Positions 25,736 through 34,373 of a DNA stretch of 64,000 nt are shown in pieces (within the stretch, counting starts at the first letter, position 1; every line of letters begins with the position of its first letter). A program made the translations under genes and the position numbers. The DNA comes from Zunongwangia pacifica (GTDB lineage: Bacteria > Bacteroidota > Bacteroidia > Flavobacteriales > Flavobacteriaceae). A model generated the notes under the pieces. That model was not told the origin of the DNA. It did not search any database and saw only the letters and a list, made by a program, of their open reading frames with translations. Where the stretch lies: assembly GCF_023499215.1 (NCBI RefSeq), contig NZ_JAKHSK010000015.1, positions 1 through 64,000 of the forward strand, read 5' to 3'.

Positions 25736-27145
25736 TTACGACATTCTTTTAGCTATTCTTCCTAATAACTTTAGTTTGTCATCAATATGTTCTGACCAAG
25801 GTTGGCCATAGCTTAGCCGCATACAATTGTTAAATTGATTTTGTAGCGAAAACATCCTGCCCGGAGCTATGCTTATATTTTGAAGCATCGCTTTTTCATA
25901 CAATGCTGCCGTATCTATTTTCTCTTCCAATTCTACCCACAGCATGAATCCTCCCTGAGGGTTGCTGATTTTTGTTTTTTCCGGAAAATACTCTGCTATT
26001 GCCCTGGCATAGTGTAAACTGTTGGCGTATAATGTTTTTCGCAACGTTCTCAAATAATTCTCATAACGTCCTTTCTCCAAAAAGTTGGCAATTGCTTCTT
26101 GTGTTATGGTTGTGGAAGAAACGGTATGGATCAATTTCTGATGAATGATTTTATCTTTGAATTTTCCGGGGGCTATCCAGCCTACCCGATAGCCCGGGGC
26201 AAGCGTTTTAGAAACCGATCCTATCCATAAAACCAATCCTTCTTTGTCAAACGCCTTACAGGGCTTAGGGCGGTTGCTTCCAAAATATACATCTCCATAC
26301 AGATCATCTTCTATCAAAGGAATTCCATATCTGGCTAGCATAGAAACCACTTCCTTTTTATGTGCATCAGGCATACAACTCCCCAATGGATTGTTGAAAT
26401 TAGAAATCAGGATACAGGTTTTAATTTTAGGAATTACTTTTTTTAAAGCTTCCAGTTCCACGCCGGTAATAGGGTTTGTAGGAAGTTCAATAACGTGCAG
26501 CCCCAGGCTTTTTGCGAGTTGTAATATTCCGAAATAAACAGGGCTTTCTACTGCAATGGTATCTCCCTTTTTGGTAAGTGCCATCAATGCAAATGAAAGG
26601 GCATTCATTGCCCCTGCGGTAGTAATAATGTCTTCCTTCTGCAAATTACCATTCCAGGTATAGGTAAACCGGGCAATATCCCTGCGTAGCTTTTGGTTCC
26701 CCTGTATATTTTCATACTCAGTTCCACCTCCCTTAAGGTTTCGCATGGCATTCACCAGTTCCTTGTTCAATTTTGCTATAGGCAACAATTCATTCTCCGG
26801 TACTCCCAAAGAGAATCGGGTAATCCTGGTATCATTTAATGAGGTATATACTTTAGCGATTAGGCTTTCCACACATTCCGGCTCCTCAATTCCTTCTGGA
26901 TTACTGGTTGAGGGTACAGATAATTGATTGGGTTTGTAATTAACAAAATACCCTGATTTAGGTCTGGAGATAATTAACCCTTGTGATTCCAGTTCCAGGT
27001 AGGCCTGAATAACCGTGTTCATACTAACCCCATATTCTCTCTTTAGATCTCTAAGAGAAGGCATTTTTTCCCCGGTCTTTATAGTGCCGCTTTGAATCTG
27101 ATCTGATAATGTTTCGGCAATTTTTTGATATAGTGTAGTCTTCAT
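25736..27145 (-). CDS. MocR-type transcriptional regulator (GntR helix-turn-helix plus aminotransferase domain)
   Basis: A 469-residue protein when started at MKTTLYQKIAETLS (27145); the track frame extends 16 residues further with no domain support. The winged-helix GntR domain occupies about residues 1-70 (GEKMPSLRDLKREYGVSMNTVIQAYLEL). The rest is a fold-type I aminotransferase with NFNNPLGSCMP, DDLYGDVYF and the PLP lysine in SVSKTLAPGYRVGW. MocR proteins sense PLP, amino acids or related ligands and usually control the divergent gene. Here that is an EamA transporter heading a long operon. Direct repeats in the intergenic region could be its sites. Confidence 0.9.
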   Translation of the reverse strand: MKTTLYQKIAETLSDQIQSGTIKTGEKMPSLRDLKREYGVSMNTVIQAYLELESQGLIISRPKSGYFVNYKPNQLSVPSTSNPEGIEEPECVESLIAKVYTSLNDTRITRFSLGVPENELLPIAKLNKELVNAMRNLKGGGTEYENIQGNQKLRRDIARFTYTWNGNLQKEDIITTAGAMNALSFALMALTKKGDTIAVESPVYFGILQLAKSLGLHVIELPTNPITGVELEALKKVIPKIKTCILISNFNNPLGSCMPDAHKKEVVSMLARYGIPLIEDDLYGDVYFGSNRPKPCKAFDKEGLVLWIGSVSKTLAPGYRVGWIAPGKFKDKIIHQKLIHTVSSTTITQEAIANFLEKGRYENYLRTLRKTLYANSLHYARAIAEYFPEKTKISNPQGGFMLWVELEEKIDTAALYEKAMLQNISIAPGRMFSLQNQFNNCMRLSYGQPWSEHIDDKLKLLGRIAKRMS

Positions 27146-27151
27146 TATAAA

Positions 27152-27188
27152 ATCTGTATCCCTCAAAATTAATAAAATTGTATCTGTA
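27152..27188. promoter_or_regulatory. Direct repeats between MocR gene and divergent operon
   Basis: In the 92-base divergent intergenic region ATCTGTATC (27152-27160) and GTATCTGTA (27180-27188) share TGTATC 24 bases apart on the same strand. MocR/PdxR regulators commonly bind direct repeats near divergent promoters, so these are candidate sites. This is inferred from sequence and arrangement only. Confidence 0.35.
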
Positions 27189-27237
27189 ACCATTCATTTT
27201 TTCTGCTTTATTTTGTTATAAAAATTACCTACTTGCT

Positions 27238-28140
27238 ATGAATAAAAATCTATTAGCCTATTTATCTCTTAGTATCGTATGCTTGGTATGGGGCTCTACC
27301 TACTTTGCAATCCGAATAGGCGTAGCCACTTTTCCTCCCTTTCTATTTTCTGCTATTCGGCAAATCATGGCAGGAGGCATCATGCTGGTCGCATTAAAAA
27401 TCATTGGAAAACTTCAGCTTAGAAGATCGGATTTACTTAATCAATCCATTACCGGGATTTTAATGGTCACTTTAGGCAATGGCGTAATTGGTTGGTGCGA
27501 ACGTTACATTACCAGTGGACTGGCCGCATTGATATTATCACTTATTCCTGTATTTGTGGTAGTAATCAGCTATCTGTTTGGTTTTGATAGAAGAAGACCG
27601 CACATTTTGATCTTATTTGGATTGATATTGGGTTGTTTGGGAATCATACTCATTTTCAGGGATAATCTAAAAGATATTGCCAATCCGGAATATTTTCTAG
27701 GAATGCTTATTGCATTTGGAGCCTGCCTGGCATGGGCTTCGGGAAGTGTCTTCAGTAAGTTCAAAATTTTAAATCATAAAAGTGTTTTCCAAAATGCAGC
27801 CTTACAACTGCTCACGGGAGGGATTGCATTAGTGCTTTTTAGCCTCTTTTTAGACGACTACACAGAGCTAAAAGTAATTTCAGGCAAAAGTATATGGGCA
27901 TTGGCATACCTTATCGTATTTGGCTCTATTATCGCTTACTCCAGTTTTGTATATGCCCTGAAAAATTTACCCATTGGTGTCTCCTCTTTATACGCATACA
28001 TTAATCCTTTTATAGCCATTATGCTAGGGTATTTTTTCCTGAATGAACCCCTTACGGATATAACGCTATTAGCTTTAACCGCTACACTTTCCGGTGTGTA
28101 TTGTATTAACAGAGGATATCTAAAAATGGTAATACAATGA
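27238..28140 (+). CDS. EamA/DMT-family transporter
   Basis: A 300-residue inner-membrane protein with ten predicted hydrophobic segments and two EamA repeats. The start MNKNLLAYLSLSIVCLVWGSTYFAIR with WGSTYFA is a family hallmark, and GSIIAYSSFVYALKNLPIG plus YINPFIAIMLGYFFLNEP mark the second repeat. EamA proteins export amino acids or metabolites. It is the first gene of the operon divergent from the MocR regulator, a common pairing. Its end overlaps the next start by ATGA. Confidence 0.9.
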   Translation: MNKNLLAYLSLSIVCLVWGSTYFAIRIGVATFPPFLFSAIRQIMAGGIMLVALKIIGKLQLRRSDLLNQSITGILMVTLGNGVIGWCERYITSGLAALILSLIPVFVVVISYLFGFDRRRPHILILFGLILGCLGIILIFRDNLKDIANPEYFLGMLIAFGACLAWASGSVFSKFKILNHKSVFQNAALQLLTGGIALVLFSLFLDDYTELKVISGKSIWALAYLIVFGSIIAYSSFVYALKNLPIGVSSLYAYINPFIAIMLGYFFLNEPLTDITLLALTATLSGVYCINRGYLKMVIQ

Positions 28141-28646
28141 GAATAGAACAAACCATCATAACAGATATTTCCAGTGTTGAAAAAATATACACAGAAGCAA
28201 TTGCATATCAACATCATCAAACTGGTTACAGTTGGTATCCATTCAGCTCATCTTTCATAAAACAAGAGATTGAAGAGAAAAGAAATTTTAAGGTAGTGAC
28301 TGACGAAGATGAAATTGCAGGCGTTTTTTCCGTAATGAATGTTGACCCCATCATTTGGAATGATGATAAAGGAAAGGAAGCCATCTATCTACATCGAATG
28401 GCAATTCTCAACAATTACAGAGGGAAAAATATAGCTAAAAGAGTTGTAGAATGGGCTATGATTGAAGCCTTTAAAAGCAAAAAGAAATTTATAAGAATTG
28501 ATACCTGGGCCAATAATAAGAAATTGATAACCTATTGCCAAAACTTAGGGTTCCGGTTAATCGGGAAAAAACAATTGCCCCCTAAAAGTAATCTTCCTGC
28601 CCATTACAACAATATTGAAGTCAGCTTATTTGAAATAAAATTATGA
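28137..28646 (+). CDS. GNAT-family N-acetyltransferase
   Basis: A 169-residue GNAT protein. EAIYLHRMAILNNYRGKNIAKRVVEWA is the acetyl-CoA-binding strand and loop (RGKNIA as R/QxxGxA), followed by IRIDTWANNKKLITYCQNLGFRLIGK. The start overlaps the transporter stop by four bases and the stop overlaps the next start. Many such small GNATs acetylate amino acids, amines or xenobiotics; the substrate here is unknown. It is one of three acetyltransferases in this operon. Confidence 0.85.
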   Translation: MRIEQTIITDISSVEKIYTEAIAYQHHQTGYSWYPFSSSFIKQEIEEKRNFKVVTDEDEIAGVFSVMNVDPIIWNDDKGKEAIYLHRMAILNNYRGKNIAKRVVEWAMIEAFKSKKKFIRIDTWANNKKLITYCQNLGFRLIGKKQLPPKSNLPAHYNNIEVSLFEIKL

Positions 28647-29107
28647 CAAACATACACATAGCACCATACCGTCCTGAATGGCAACCTTACTTTGAAAAAT
28701 TCAACAAAGCTTGGATTGAAAAACATTTTGTATTGGAAGCTATTGACAACTATGTCCTAACTCATCCTGAAGAAGCTATTTTAAAAGATGGGGGAGAAAT
28801 TTTATTTGCGCTTCATAATCAAACGGTAATAGGTGCAGTGGCACTGAAAAAAATAGACAATGCTACTATGGAACTTACCAAAATGGCTGTGGACGAGGCT
28901 TTTCACGGACTTGGGGCAGGTACAATACTATGTAAATCAGCCCTAGAAAAGGCAAAAGAACTAGCAGTAAAAAAATTAGTGCTTTATACCCAATCTGCTT
29001 TAAAACCTGCTTTAAGTATTTATAAAAAATTTGGGTTTCAACAAATACCCATAGAACAGGGCATTTATAAAAGAGCAGACACTAAAATGGAATTAAACAT
29101 AAAATAG
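28643..29107 (+). CDS. GNAT-family N-acetyltransferase
   Basis: A 154-residue GNAT protein. The core is TMELTKMAVDEAFHGLGAGTILCKSALEKA, with HGLGAG as the acetyl-CoA loop, then LVLYTQSALKPALSIYKKFGFQQIP. It overlaps the preceding gene by four bases and ends 6 bases before the aminotransferase gene, so it is co-translated. It is distinct in sequence from its neighbour, which argues against a recent duplication. Substrate unknown. Confidence 0.85.
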   Translation: MTNIHIAPYRPEWQPYFEKFNKAWIEKHFVLEAIDNYVLTHPEEAILKDGGEILFALHNQTVIGAVALKKIDNATMELTKMAVDEAFHGLGAGTILCKSALEKAKELAVKKLVLYTQSALKPALSIYKKFGFQQIPIEQGIYKRADTKMELNIK

Positions 29108-29113
29108 TAAGCT

Positions 29114-30172
29114 ATGGAAACACTGGCAATAGACATTCACAAAAATAATCAGAGTAAACAATCAGCATTCAATTATGATGATTTTAATTTTGGGACACAG
29201 CTTACCGATCACCTATTCCTGAGCGAATATGATAAAGGAAACTGGAGGTCTCCAAGAATTGTACCCACACAACATTTTTCATTAAGTCCTTTTGCGCTTT
29301 GTCTTCACTATGGGCAAACCGTTTTTGAAGGAATGAAAGCTTTTCGTCAAGATAACGGACAAGTACATATTTTTCGCCCCGAAAAGCATCACCAACGTTT
29401 CAATCGTTCTTTGGAGCGTATGTGCATGCCGCCCATAGAAAAAGAGCTTTTCATCAATGCTTTGGAAGAATTAGTAAGGCTTGAACAGCATTGGATCCCA
29501 CAGGATAAAGAAGTAAGTCTATATATCCGTCCCTTTGTTTTTGCTACGGAGCCACGTTTGGGGGTTAAAGTGGCTGATAACTATACGTTTTGTATTACCT
29601 GTACCCCGATGGGGCTGTACTATCCCAAACCGGTAAGGGTAAAAATTGAAACCGAATACGTTAGGGCAGCAGAAGGCGGTGTGGGCTACGTGAAATGTGG
29701 CGGAAACTACGGAGCTGCCTTTTACCCTACACAACAGGCAAAAGAACAGGGGTTCGATCAAATTATCTGGACAGATGCCAAAACACATCAGTTTTTGGAA
29801 GAAGCCGGAACTATGAATATGATGGTTATGCTCAAGGATACACTCATCACTCCACGTTTAAGCACTTCTATCCTGGATGGGGTAACCCGAAATTCCATTA
29901 TCCAAATTGCCAGGGATAAAGGAATGAAGGTGGAAGAACGGGCTATCGGCTATCAGGAACTGGAAGATGCGTTTAATGCCGGAAATCGAGTGGAACTTTT
30001 TGGTGTGGGTACTGCAGCAGTTATTTCCCCTGTATATAGCATTCAGATACAAGACAAAGACTATTCTCCTTATATAGGGGACGATGCTATGATGTTTCAA
30101 CTGAAAACAGCTTTGGAGAACATCCGAAAAGGAAGAGCAAAAGACACCCACTCGTGGAATCACTTTATCTAA
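29114..30172 (+). CDS. ilvE: Branched-chain amino acid aminotransferase
   Basis: A 352-residue fold-type IV PLP enzyme. LHYGQTVFEGMKAFRQ, YIRPFVFATEPRLGV and GGVGYVKCGGNYGAAF (PLP lysine in the YVK motif) are family signatures, with EEAGTMNMMVML, LDGVTRNSIIQIA and GVGTAAVISPV near the cofactor phosphate. It exchanges amino groups between Val/Leu/Ile and 2-oxoglutarate. Length matches long bacterial/eukaryotic-type BCATs (about 350). On this element it is an accessory copy and may supply or use an unusual amino acid. It lies 6 bases after the previous gene. Confidence 0.9.
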   Translation: METLAIDIHKNNQSKQSAFNYDDFNFGTQLTDHLFLSEYDKGNWRSPRIVPTQHFSLSPFALCLHYGQTVFEGMKAFRQDNGQVHIFRPEKHHQRFNRSLERMCMPPIEKELFINALEELVRLEQHWIPQDKEVSLYIRPFVFATEPRLGVKVADNYTFCITCTPMGLYYPKPVRVKIETEYVRAAEGGVGYVKCGGNYGAAFYPTQQAKEQGFDQIIWTDAKTHQFLEEAGTMNMMVMLKDTLITPRLSTSILDGVTRNSIIQIARDKGMKVEERAIGYQELEDAFNAGNRVELFGVGTAAVISPVYSIQIQDKDYSPYIGDDAMMFQLKTALENIRKGRAKDTHSWNHFI

Positions 30173-30184
30173 AATAAGCATCGT

Positions 30185-30719
30185 ATGAATGAAAAAGATC
30201 AATATCCAATAGGCCGATATATAGAAAACCTGGAATTACCTCAGCAGATGCAACAACAATGGATTGCTACTATTGCATCATTGCCTTTCCGTATCAAAGA
30301 AGAAGTACAGTCGCTCACGCAGCTTCAATTGGACACCCCGTACCGGGAAAATGTTTGGACAGTCAGGCAGGTCATTCATCATCTGGCAGACAGTAATATA
30401 AATTGTTTTGCACGTATCAAATTTGCGTTGACCGAAGAAAATCCAAGTATTAAACCTTTTGCAGAAAAGCCTTGGGCAGACCTGTTTGATGCCAAACTAA
30501 CAGACATTGCCCCTTCTCTAAAAATACTCGAAGGGATTCATGAGCGCTGGGTTGCTCTTTTGGAAAATCTGGAAGAAAAGGATTGGCAAAAATCCTTTTT
30601 TCATCCTGAACTCCAAAAAAAAACAGACTATAGCTCAGGCAATGGACAAATACAGTTGGCACTGCAAACATCATTTGGCGCACATTGTAAATACAAAAGA
30701 AAAAATGGGATGGAATTGA
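30185..30719 (+). pseudogene. YfiT-like DinB-family protein with a frameshift in an A run
   Basis: The frame begins MNEKDQYPIGRYIENLE and matches YfiT-type bacillithiol/metal-dependent hydrolases (DinB fold): VWTVRQVIHHLADSN carries the first metal His, then FFHPELQKK. After CTCC followed by nine A residues (30615-30623) the reading continues into nonsense. With eight A residues the expected tail DKYSWHCKHHLAHI, with the HxxxH metal ligands, and TKEKMGWN* appears, ending at TGA 30717-30719. One extra A therefore disrupts the gene. Phase variation or a sequencing error are both possible. The apparent fusion to the next GNAT is an artefact. Confidence 0.8.
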
Positions 30720-31144
30720 GGAAAAACTACAGCATAAAAACAGGGTATAACAATATGGATATCCAGGCTATTCACCAATTTCTATGCATGGAGAGCTATT
30801 GGGCTAAAGGAATTTCGAAGGAACTGGTTGAAAAAGCTTTGCAGCACTCTTTTTGTATCGGGGTGTTTCTAGCTGACAAACAAATAGGCTTCGCCAGACT
30901 GATTACAGATTATACCACATTTGCTTATTTGGCAGATGTGTATATTCTGGAACAGCACCGAGGAGAAGGACTATCCAAAAAACTGATGGAATATATAATG
31001 AGTTTAGACAACGTAAAAGGAATGAGAAGGATATTATTGGCTACACTCGATGCACACGCACTATATAGCAAATTCGGTTTCCAATCTCCTGAACACCCGG
31101 AAAGACTTATGGAGATAAAAAGAAATAATTTATACAGCAAATAG
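30710..31144 (+). CDS. GNAT-family N-acetyltransferase
   Basis: A 144-residue protein from MELRKNYSIKTGYNNMD (ATG at 30710), overlapping the restored end of the YfiT gene by 10 bases. Features are CMESYWAKGISKELVEKAL, then IGFARLITDYTTFAYLADV, YILEQHRGEGLSKKLMEYI (acetyl-CoA loop RGEGLS) and DAHALYSKFGF. It belongs to a well-known GNAT subgroup with an N-terminal SYWA motif. It is not fused to the upstream DinB-type protein; the apparent fusion frame arises from the extra A. Substrate unknown. Confidence 0.85.
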   Translation: MELRKNYSIKTGYNNMDIQAIHQFLCMESYWAKGISKELVEKALQHSFCIGVFLADKQIGFARLITDYTTFAYLADVYILEQHRGEGLSKKLMEYIMSLDNVKGMRRILLATLDAHALYSKFGFQSPEHPERLMEIKRNNLYSK

Positions 31145-31163
31145 CTGTTGAAATAACATAAAA

Positions 31164-31234
31164 GGTCGGATGGCTGAGTGGTTAGGCAAGGATACGCAAT
31201 ATCCTTTACAATGGTTCAAATCCATTTCCGACCT
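31164..31234 (+). tRNA. tRNA-Cys-like gene, anticodon GCA, with C33
   Basis: A cloverleaf can be drawn: acceptor GGTCGGA/TCCGACC, D-arm GCTGAGTGGTTAGGC, anticodon stem AGGAT/ATCCT with loop ACGCAAT, T-arm AATGG-TTCAAAT-CCATT. The anticodon position reads GCA (Cys) and the base after the acceptor is T, as in tRNA-Cys (U73). D-arm and size resemble flavobacterial tRNA-Cys, but position 33 is C instead of the near-universal U. CCA is not encoded. It lies between two operon genes. It may be a degenerate, decoy or specialised element-borne tRNA. Confidence 0.65.
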
Positions 31235-31355
31235 CAAATCAATAACCTTGGGGCGATTCCACAATTTATGAATCGAACCACCTTTTTAAAATTTTGGGGC
31301 AAGCCTCGAAAAAAGAGTCCCTCAATTAGGAATTAAAACTTTAGAAAATACAACC

Positions 31356-31382
31356 AATATTCATTTTCGAAAAATGAATATT
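31356..31382. terminator. 12-bp stem hairpin before the AAA ATPase gene
   Basis: AATATTCATTTT pairs with AAAATGAATATT around the loop CGA. It ends 18 bases before the ATPase start and about 120 bases after the tRNA-like gene. It has no strong GC core, so it could be a weak terminator, an RNA-processing site or a binding site. The rest of 31235-31355 shows nothing clear. Confidence 0.35.
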
Positions 31383-31400
31383 TAGGATAGCAATAAATTT

Positions 31401-32129
31401 ATGAATGTATATGATCTGCTTATAAATGATAAAGAAAAGGTTCTCCTTGATGAAGTTTTACTTGACTGTGAAAATCAAAATCAAATAAAGCAACTCATTA
31501 GGGAACACAAACACATTAACGAACTATCAAAATACGGGCTGCCTGTTAATAATAAAATTTTGTTTCACGGCAGTTCAGGATGTGGTAAAACAATGACTGC
31601 AAAAGCTATTGCAAGTAGTTTGGGTAAAAACATCCTTATACTCAATTTGAGCAATATTGTCTGTTCTCGAATAGGGGAAACATCAAAAAACCTCAAACAG
31701 ATTTTTGATAAAGCAGGCAGAGAAAAGTCGGTGTTGTTTTTAGATGAATTTGACCAAGTAGGCAAAGCAAGAGGAAGCGATGAAAAGGATGTAGGGGAAA
31801 TGAGAAGATTAGTAAATACCATTATCCAATTAATGGATTATTTCCCTGAAAATGCCTTATTGATTTGCGCCACGAATCATAAGGAAATGATTGACACAGC
31901 ACTGATAAGGAGATTTCAGATTAGGATTGAATACAGCTTGCCTAGCAAGGAATTATTAGACAGCTATTACAACAAATTGCTGGCTGTATTTCCCGAAAAT
32001 ATACAAACTATTAAAAGGGATTATAGTCTATCATTTGCTGAAGCTAAAGATTATACCTACACACTTATAAAATCTATGTTGCTGGATGAGTTAGAGCAAC
32101 AGGAAAAAACAATGCAATATGAACAGTGA
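31401..32129 (+). CDS. AAA+ ATPase
   Basis: A 242-residue AAA+ protein. Walker A is LFHGSSGCGKTMTAKAIA near residue 53, Walker B is SVLFLDEFDQVG near 110, and sensor 1 is LICATNHKEM. TALIRRFQIRIEY carries the arginine residues of the second region of homology. It has no N-terminal recognition domain and no fused protease, so it resembles small ATPases that act with a partner. The end overlaps the YggS gene by 11 bases, which ties it to the operon. Function unknown. Confidence 0.8.
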   Translation: MNVYDLLINDKEKVLLDEVLLDCENQNQIKQLIREHKHINELSKYGLPVNNKILFHGSSGCGKTMTAKAIASSLGKNILILNLSNIVCSRIGETSKNLKQIFDKAGREKSVLFLDEFDQVGKARGSDEKDVGEMRRLVNTIIQLMDYFPENALLICATNHKEMIDTALIRRFQIRIEYSLPSKELLDSYYNKLLAVFPENIQTIKRDYSLSFAEAKDYTYTLIKSMLLDELEQQEKTMQYEQ

Positions 32130-32859
32130 AATAATACATAACCTGCAAACTATTCAACAGCGAATACAAAACGCCTGTACCGAAAGCAATCGTGATTGTA
32201 GTGAGGTAAAATTACTATTGGCCACCAAAACCGTTTCGGCAGAGCGTATTAAAGCAGCCTTAAATTTAGGACAAACATTGATTGCCGAAAATAAAGTGCA
32301 GGAATTGAAAGCTAAATACGATGCCTTAAAAGGCACCCCGCACATCAGTCATTTTATCGGGCATTTACAGACCAATAAGATCAAAGAAATTTTAAAATAT
32401 GAGGTCTCTTGCATTCAATCCCTTGACCGGTTGGACTTAGCAGAGAAATTACAACAGCGATTGGAATTTGAGAACAAGAAAATAGAGGTTTTTATACAAG
32501 TAAACACTTCTAATGAAGAAAGTAAATTCGGTGTACATCCAAGCAAAGCTATTGACTTGGTGCAACAAGTAGCAAAATTCGATAGACTAAAAATAAAAGG
32601 ATTAATGACCATAGGATTATTTAGTGCCGAAACGGAAAAAGTCCGTCAATGTTTCCGCTTGCTGAAAAACATACAGCAGGAAATTATTGCTTTAAATATC
32701 CCCAACGTGGCAATGAAGGAATTGTCAATGGGAATGAGTGCAGATTTAGAAACAGCCATAAAAGAAGGGGCTACAATAGTCAGGGTGGGCACAGCAGTCT
32801 TCGGGCAGCGTATGTACCCTGACAGTTATTATTGGAATGAAAATAAAGCATGCCTATGA
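32119..32859 (+). CDS. YggS-family pyridoxal phosphate-binding protein
   Basis: A 246-residue PLPBP/YggS protein with the alanine racemase N-terminal barrel only. LLLATKTVSAERI holds the PLP lysine, IAENKVQELKAKYD, HFIGHLQTNKIKEI, IEVFIQVNTSNEESKFGV, KGLMTIG and SMGMSADLETAI are all family signatures. These proteins buffer PLP and influence amino acid pools and have no established enzymatic activity. Its location in an operon run by a MocR (PLP-type) regulator and with an aminotransferase supports a PLP theme. It overlaps both neighbours. Confidence 0.9.
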   Translation: MNSEIIHNLQTIQQRIQNACTESNRDCSEVKLLLATKTVSAERIKAALNLGQTLIAENKVQELKAKYDALKGTPHISHFIGHLQTNKIKEILKYEVSCIQSLDRLDLAEKLQQRLEFENKKIEVFIQVNTSNEESKFGVHPSKAIDLVQQVAKFDRLKIKGLMTIGLFSAETEKVRQCFRLLKNIQQEIIALNIPNVAMKELSMGMSADLETAIKEGATIVRVGTAVFGQRMYPDSYYWNENKACL

Positions 32860-33566
32860 ATGTCCATTATTTACAACACGTACCCTTTGAAGGTTTAGGA
32901 GCCATTAAAATCTGGTTGGATGACAAAGAACACAAAATATCCTCCACAAAATTTTATGATCCCGGGTTTCTACTACCTGATATTTCAGAGATAGATGCCT
33001 TGATTGTACTGGGAGGCCCAATGAGTATTCACGAAGAATCGGTATATCAATGGTTAAAGGCAGAAAAATTGTTTATCAAATCCTGTATAGCCGCAGGCAA
33101 AAAAGTATTGGGAATTTGTTTGGGTGCACAACTCATTGCGGATTGTTTAGGTGCAAAAGTAACTCCTGCCACTCATAAAGAGATAGGTTGGTTTCCGGTT
33201 TTCCCTACCGAAGAAAGTAAAAAGCTACCTTGGTTTTATAAGCTGTTCAGCAATAAACCCATCGTCTTTCACTGGCACGGAGACCGGTTCGATATTCCTG
33301 ATAACGGAAGTTTAGACCTATTGTATTCAGAAGCTAATGCGCATCAGGCTTTTTACTACAATAAAAATGTAATAGGACTTCAATTTCATTTGGAAGTAAC
33401 ACAAACCAGCTTATTGCAAATGCTTGAAAATGGAAAAGAAGACATAGAACCGCTTCTTTATGTACAATCTGAAGCAGAAATCCATACAGGGGTACAAAAC
33501 ACAAGTACGTGCAACACACTTATGAATGAATTTTTAAATAATTGGTTCTATGAAAACAATCAGTAA
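32850..33566 (+). CDS. Class I glutamine amidotransferase (GMP synthase-like)
   Basis: A stand-alone class I GATase of 236-238 residues; the start is MPMNVHY or MNVHY (32856). VLGGPMSIHEES is the oxyanion region, VLGICLGAQLIADCL contains the nucleophilic Cys, HWHGDRFDIPD is typical, and LQFHLEVTQ supplies the catalytic His and Glu. Such GATases are often annotated as YfeJ-like and can hydrolyse glutamine or gamma-glutamyl compounds. It overlaps yggS and the thioesterase gene (17 bases), so it is part of the operon. Confidence 0.88.
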   Translation: MPMNVHYLQHVPFEGLGAIKIWLDDKEHKISSTKFYDPGFLLPDISEIDALIVLGGPMSIHEESVYQWLKAEKLFIKSCIAAGKKVLGICLGAQLIADCLGAKVTPATHKEIGWFPVFPTEESKKLPWFYKLFSNKPIVFHWHGDRFDIPDNGSLDLLYSEANAHQAFYYNKNVIGLQFHLEVTQTSLLQMLENGKEDIEPLLYVQSEAEIHTGVQNTSTCNTLMNEFLNNWFYENNQ

Positions 33567-34005
33567 CGAACGAAAAAAGCAATTACAGGAAAGTTTTAAC
33601 CGTTCCAAAATGATGGAATTATTTGGAGCAGAAATAACCGGAATTGGCGAGGGCTATTTTGAAATTACCGTTGCTAAACAAGAATTTATGGCTCGCCCCG
33701 CAGGAATGTTCAACGGCAGTACCATTGCTACTTTAGTAGATGTTTCCTCTGGTTATGCCGGAGCTTCGGCAAAACCGGAAGACAGTTACTTTACTACGGT
33801 TGAATTAAAAGTGAATTATCTAAATCCCGCTTTTGGAGAACAATTGGTGGCTAAAGCGCAGGTGGTAAAAAACGGAAAAGTACTTACTGTGGTACGTTCG
33901 GATGTATTTAGTATTACGAATAAAGGCGAGGAAACACTAGCGGCAACTTCATTAGTAACCTTAATGCAGTTATCTAAAAAAGCGCCTGACAAACAAATAG
34001 ATTAG
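33550..34005 (+). CDS. PaaI-family hotdog thioesterase
   Basis: A 151-residue hotdog protein. FNGSTIATLVDVSSGYAGAS is the central helix with the expected Asp, followed by YFTTVELKVNYLNPAFGEQLVAKAQVVKNGK and GEETLAATSLVTLM. The fold and motif order are those of PaaI/YiiD thioesterases that cleave acyl-CoA or acyl-ACP. It overlaps the GATase gene by 17 bases and ends 3 bases before the next gene. Its acyl substrate is unknown. Confidence 0.88.
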   Translation: MKTISNERKKQLQESFNRSKMMELFGAEITGIGEGYFEITVAKQEFMARPAGMFNGSTIATLVDVSSGYAGASAKPEDSYFTTVELKVNYLNPAFGEQLVAKAQVVKNGKVLTVVRSDVFSITNKGEETLAATSLVTLMQLSKKAPDKQID

Positions 34006-34008
34006 GCA

Positions 34009-34362
34009 ATGGAAAGAAAACTCTTCAAATACCGTATTCTACCTGAAAAAGTTGAGCAATTACATCAATGGATGCAAACGCTTAACAGTAGAAAAGAAGA
34101 ATTATTGCAAACCATTGAAAACGAAAAAGTCTATATCGAAAACATTTTTTTTTCGGAAGAAGAAGGTTTTCAGTGGTTGTATTTCTATATGCTGGCAGAC
34201 GATATTGAATTTGCGTTGGAACAGTATGTCAAAGGCATTTTTGAGATAGACCGAATTCATCTTGGTTTTGCCAAAGAATGCATTGACTTCAGTTATACAG
34301 CACCCGATTTTAAAGAAATGGTTTACATCTCTAGGGAAACCGATAGAATTATAAATGATTAA
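34009..34362 (+). CDS. DUF6176-like small protein
   Basis: A 117-residue protein beginning MERKLFKYRILPEKVEQLHQWMQTL. It has a strand-helix pattern reminiscent of ferredoxin-like dimeric alpha/beta-barrel proteins: LFKYRILPEK, helix, VYIENIFFSEEEGFQWLYFYMLAD, helix. It resembles the family listed as DUF6176, but this is recalled from the sequence style and is not certain. Operon position, 3 bases after the thioesterase, supports a shared function. No catalytic motif is evident. Confidence 0.65.
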   Translation: MERKLFKYRILPEKVEQLHQWMQTLNSRKEELLQTIENEKVYIENIFFSEEEGFQWLYFYMLADDIEFALEQYVKGIFEIDRIHLGFAKECIDFSYTAPDFKEMVYISRETDRIIND

Positions 34363-34373
34363 AAAGGATAAGT

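Noticed and set aside
30185-31144. Natural DinB-GNAT fusion protein
   Set aside because: An extra A in a nine-A run explains the join; with eight A residues two normal overlapping genes are obtained.
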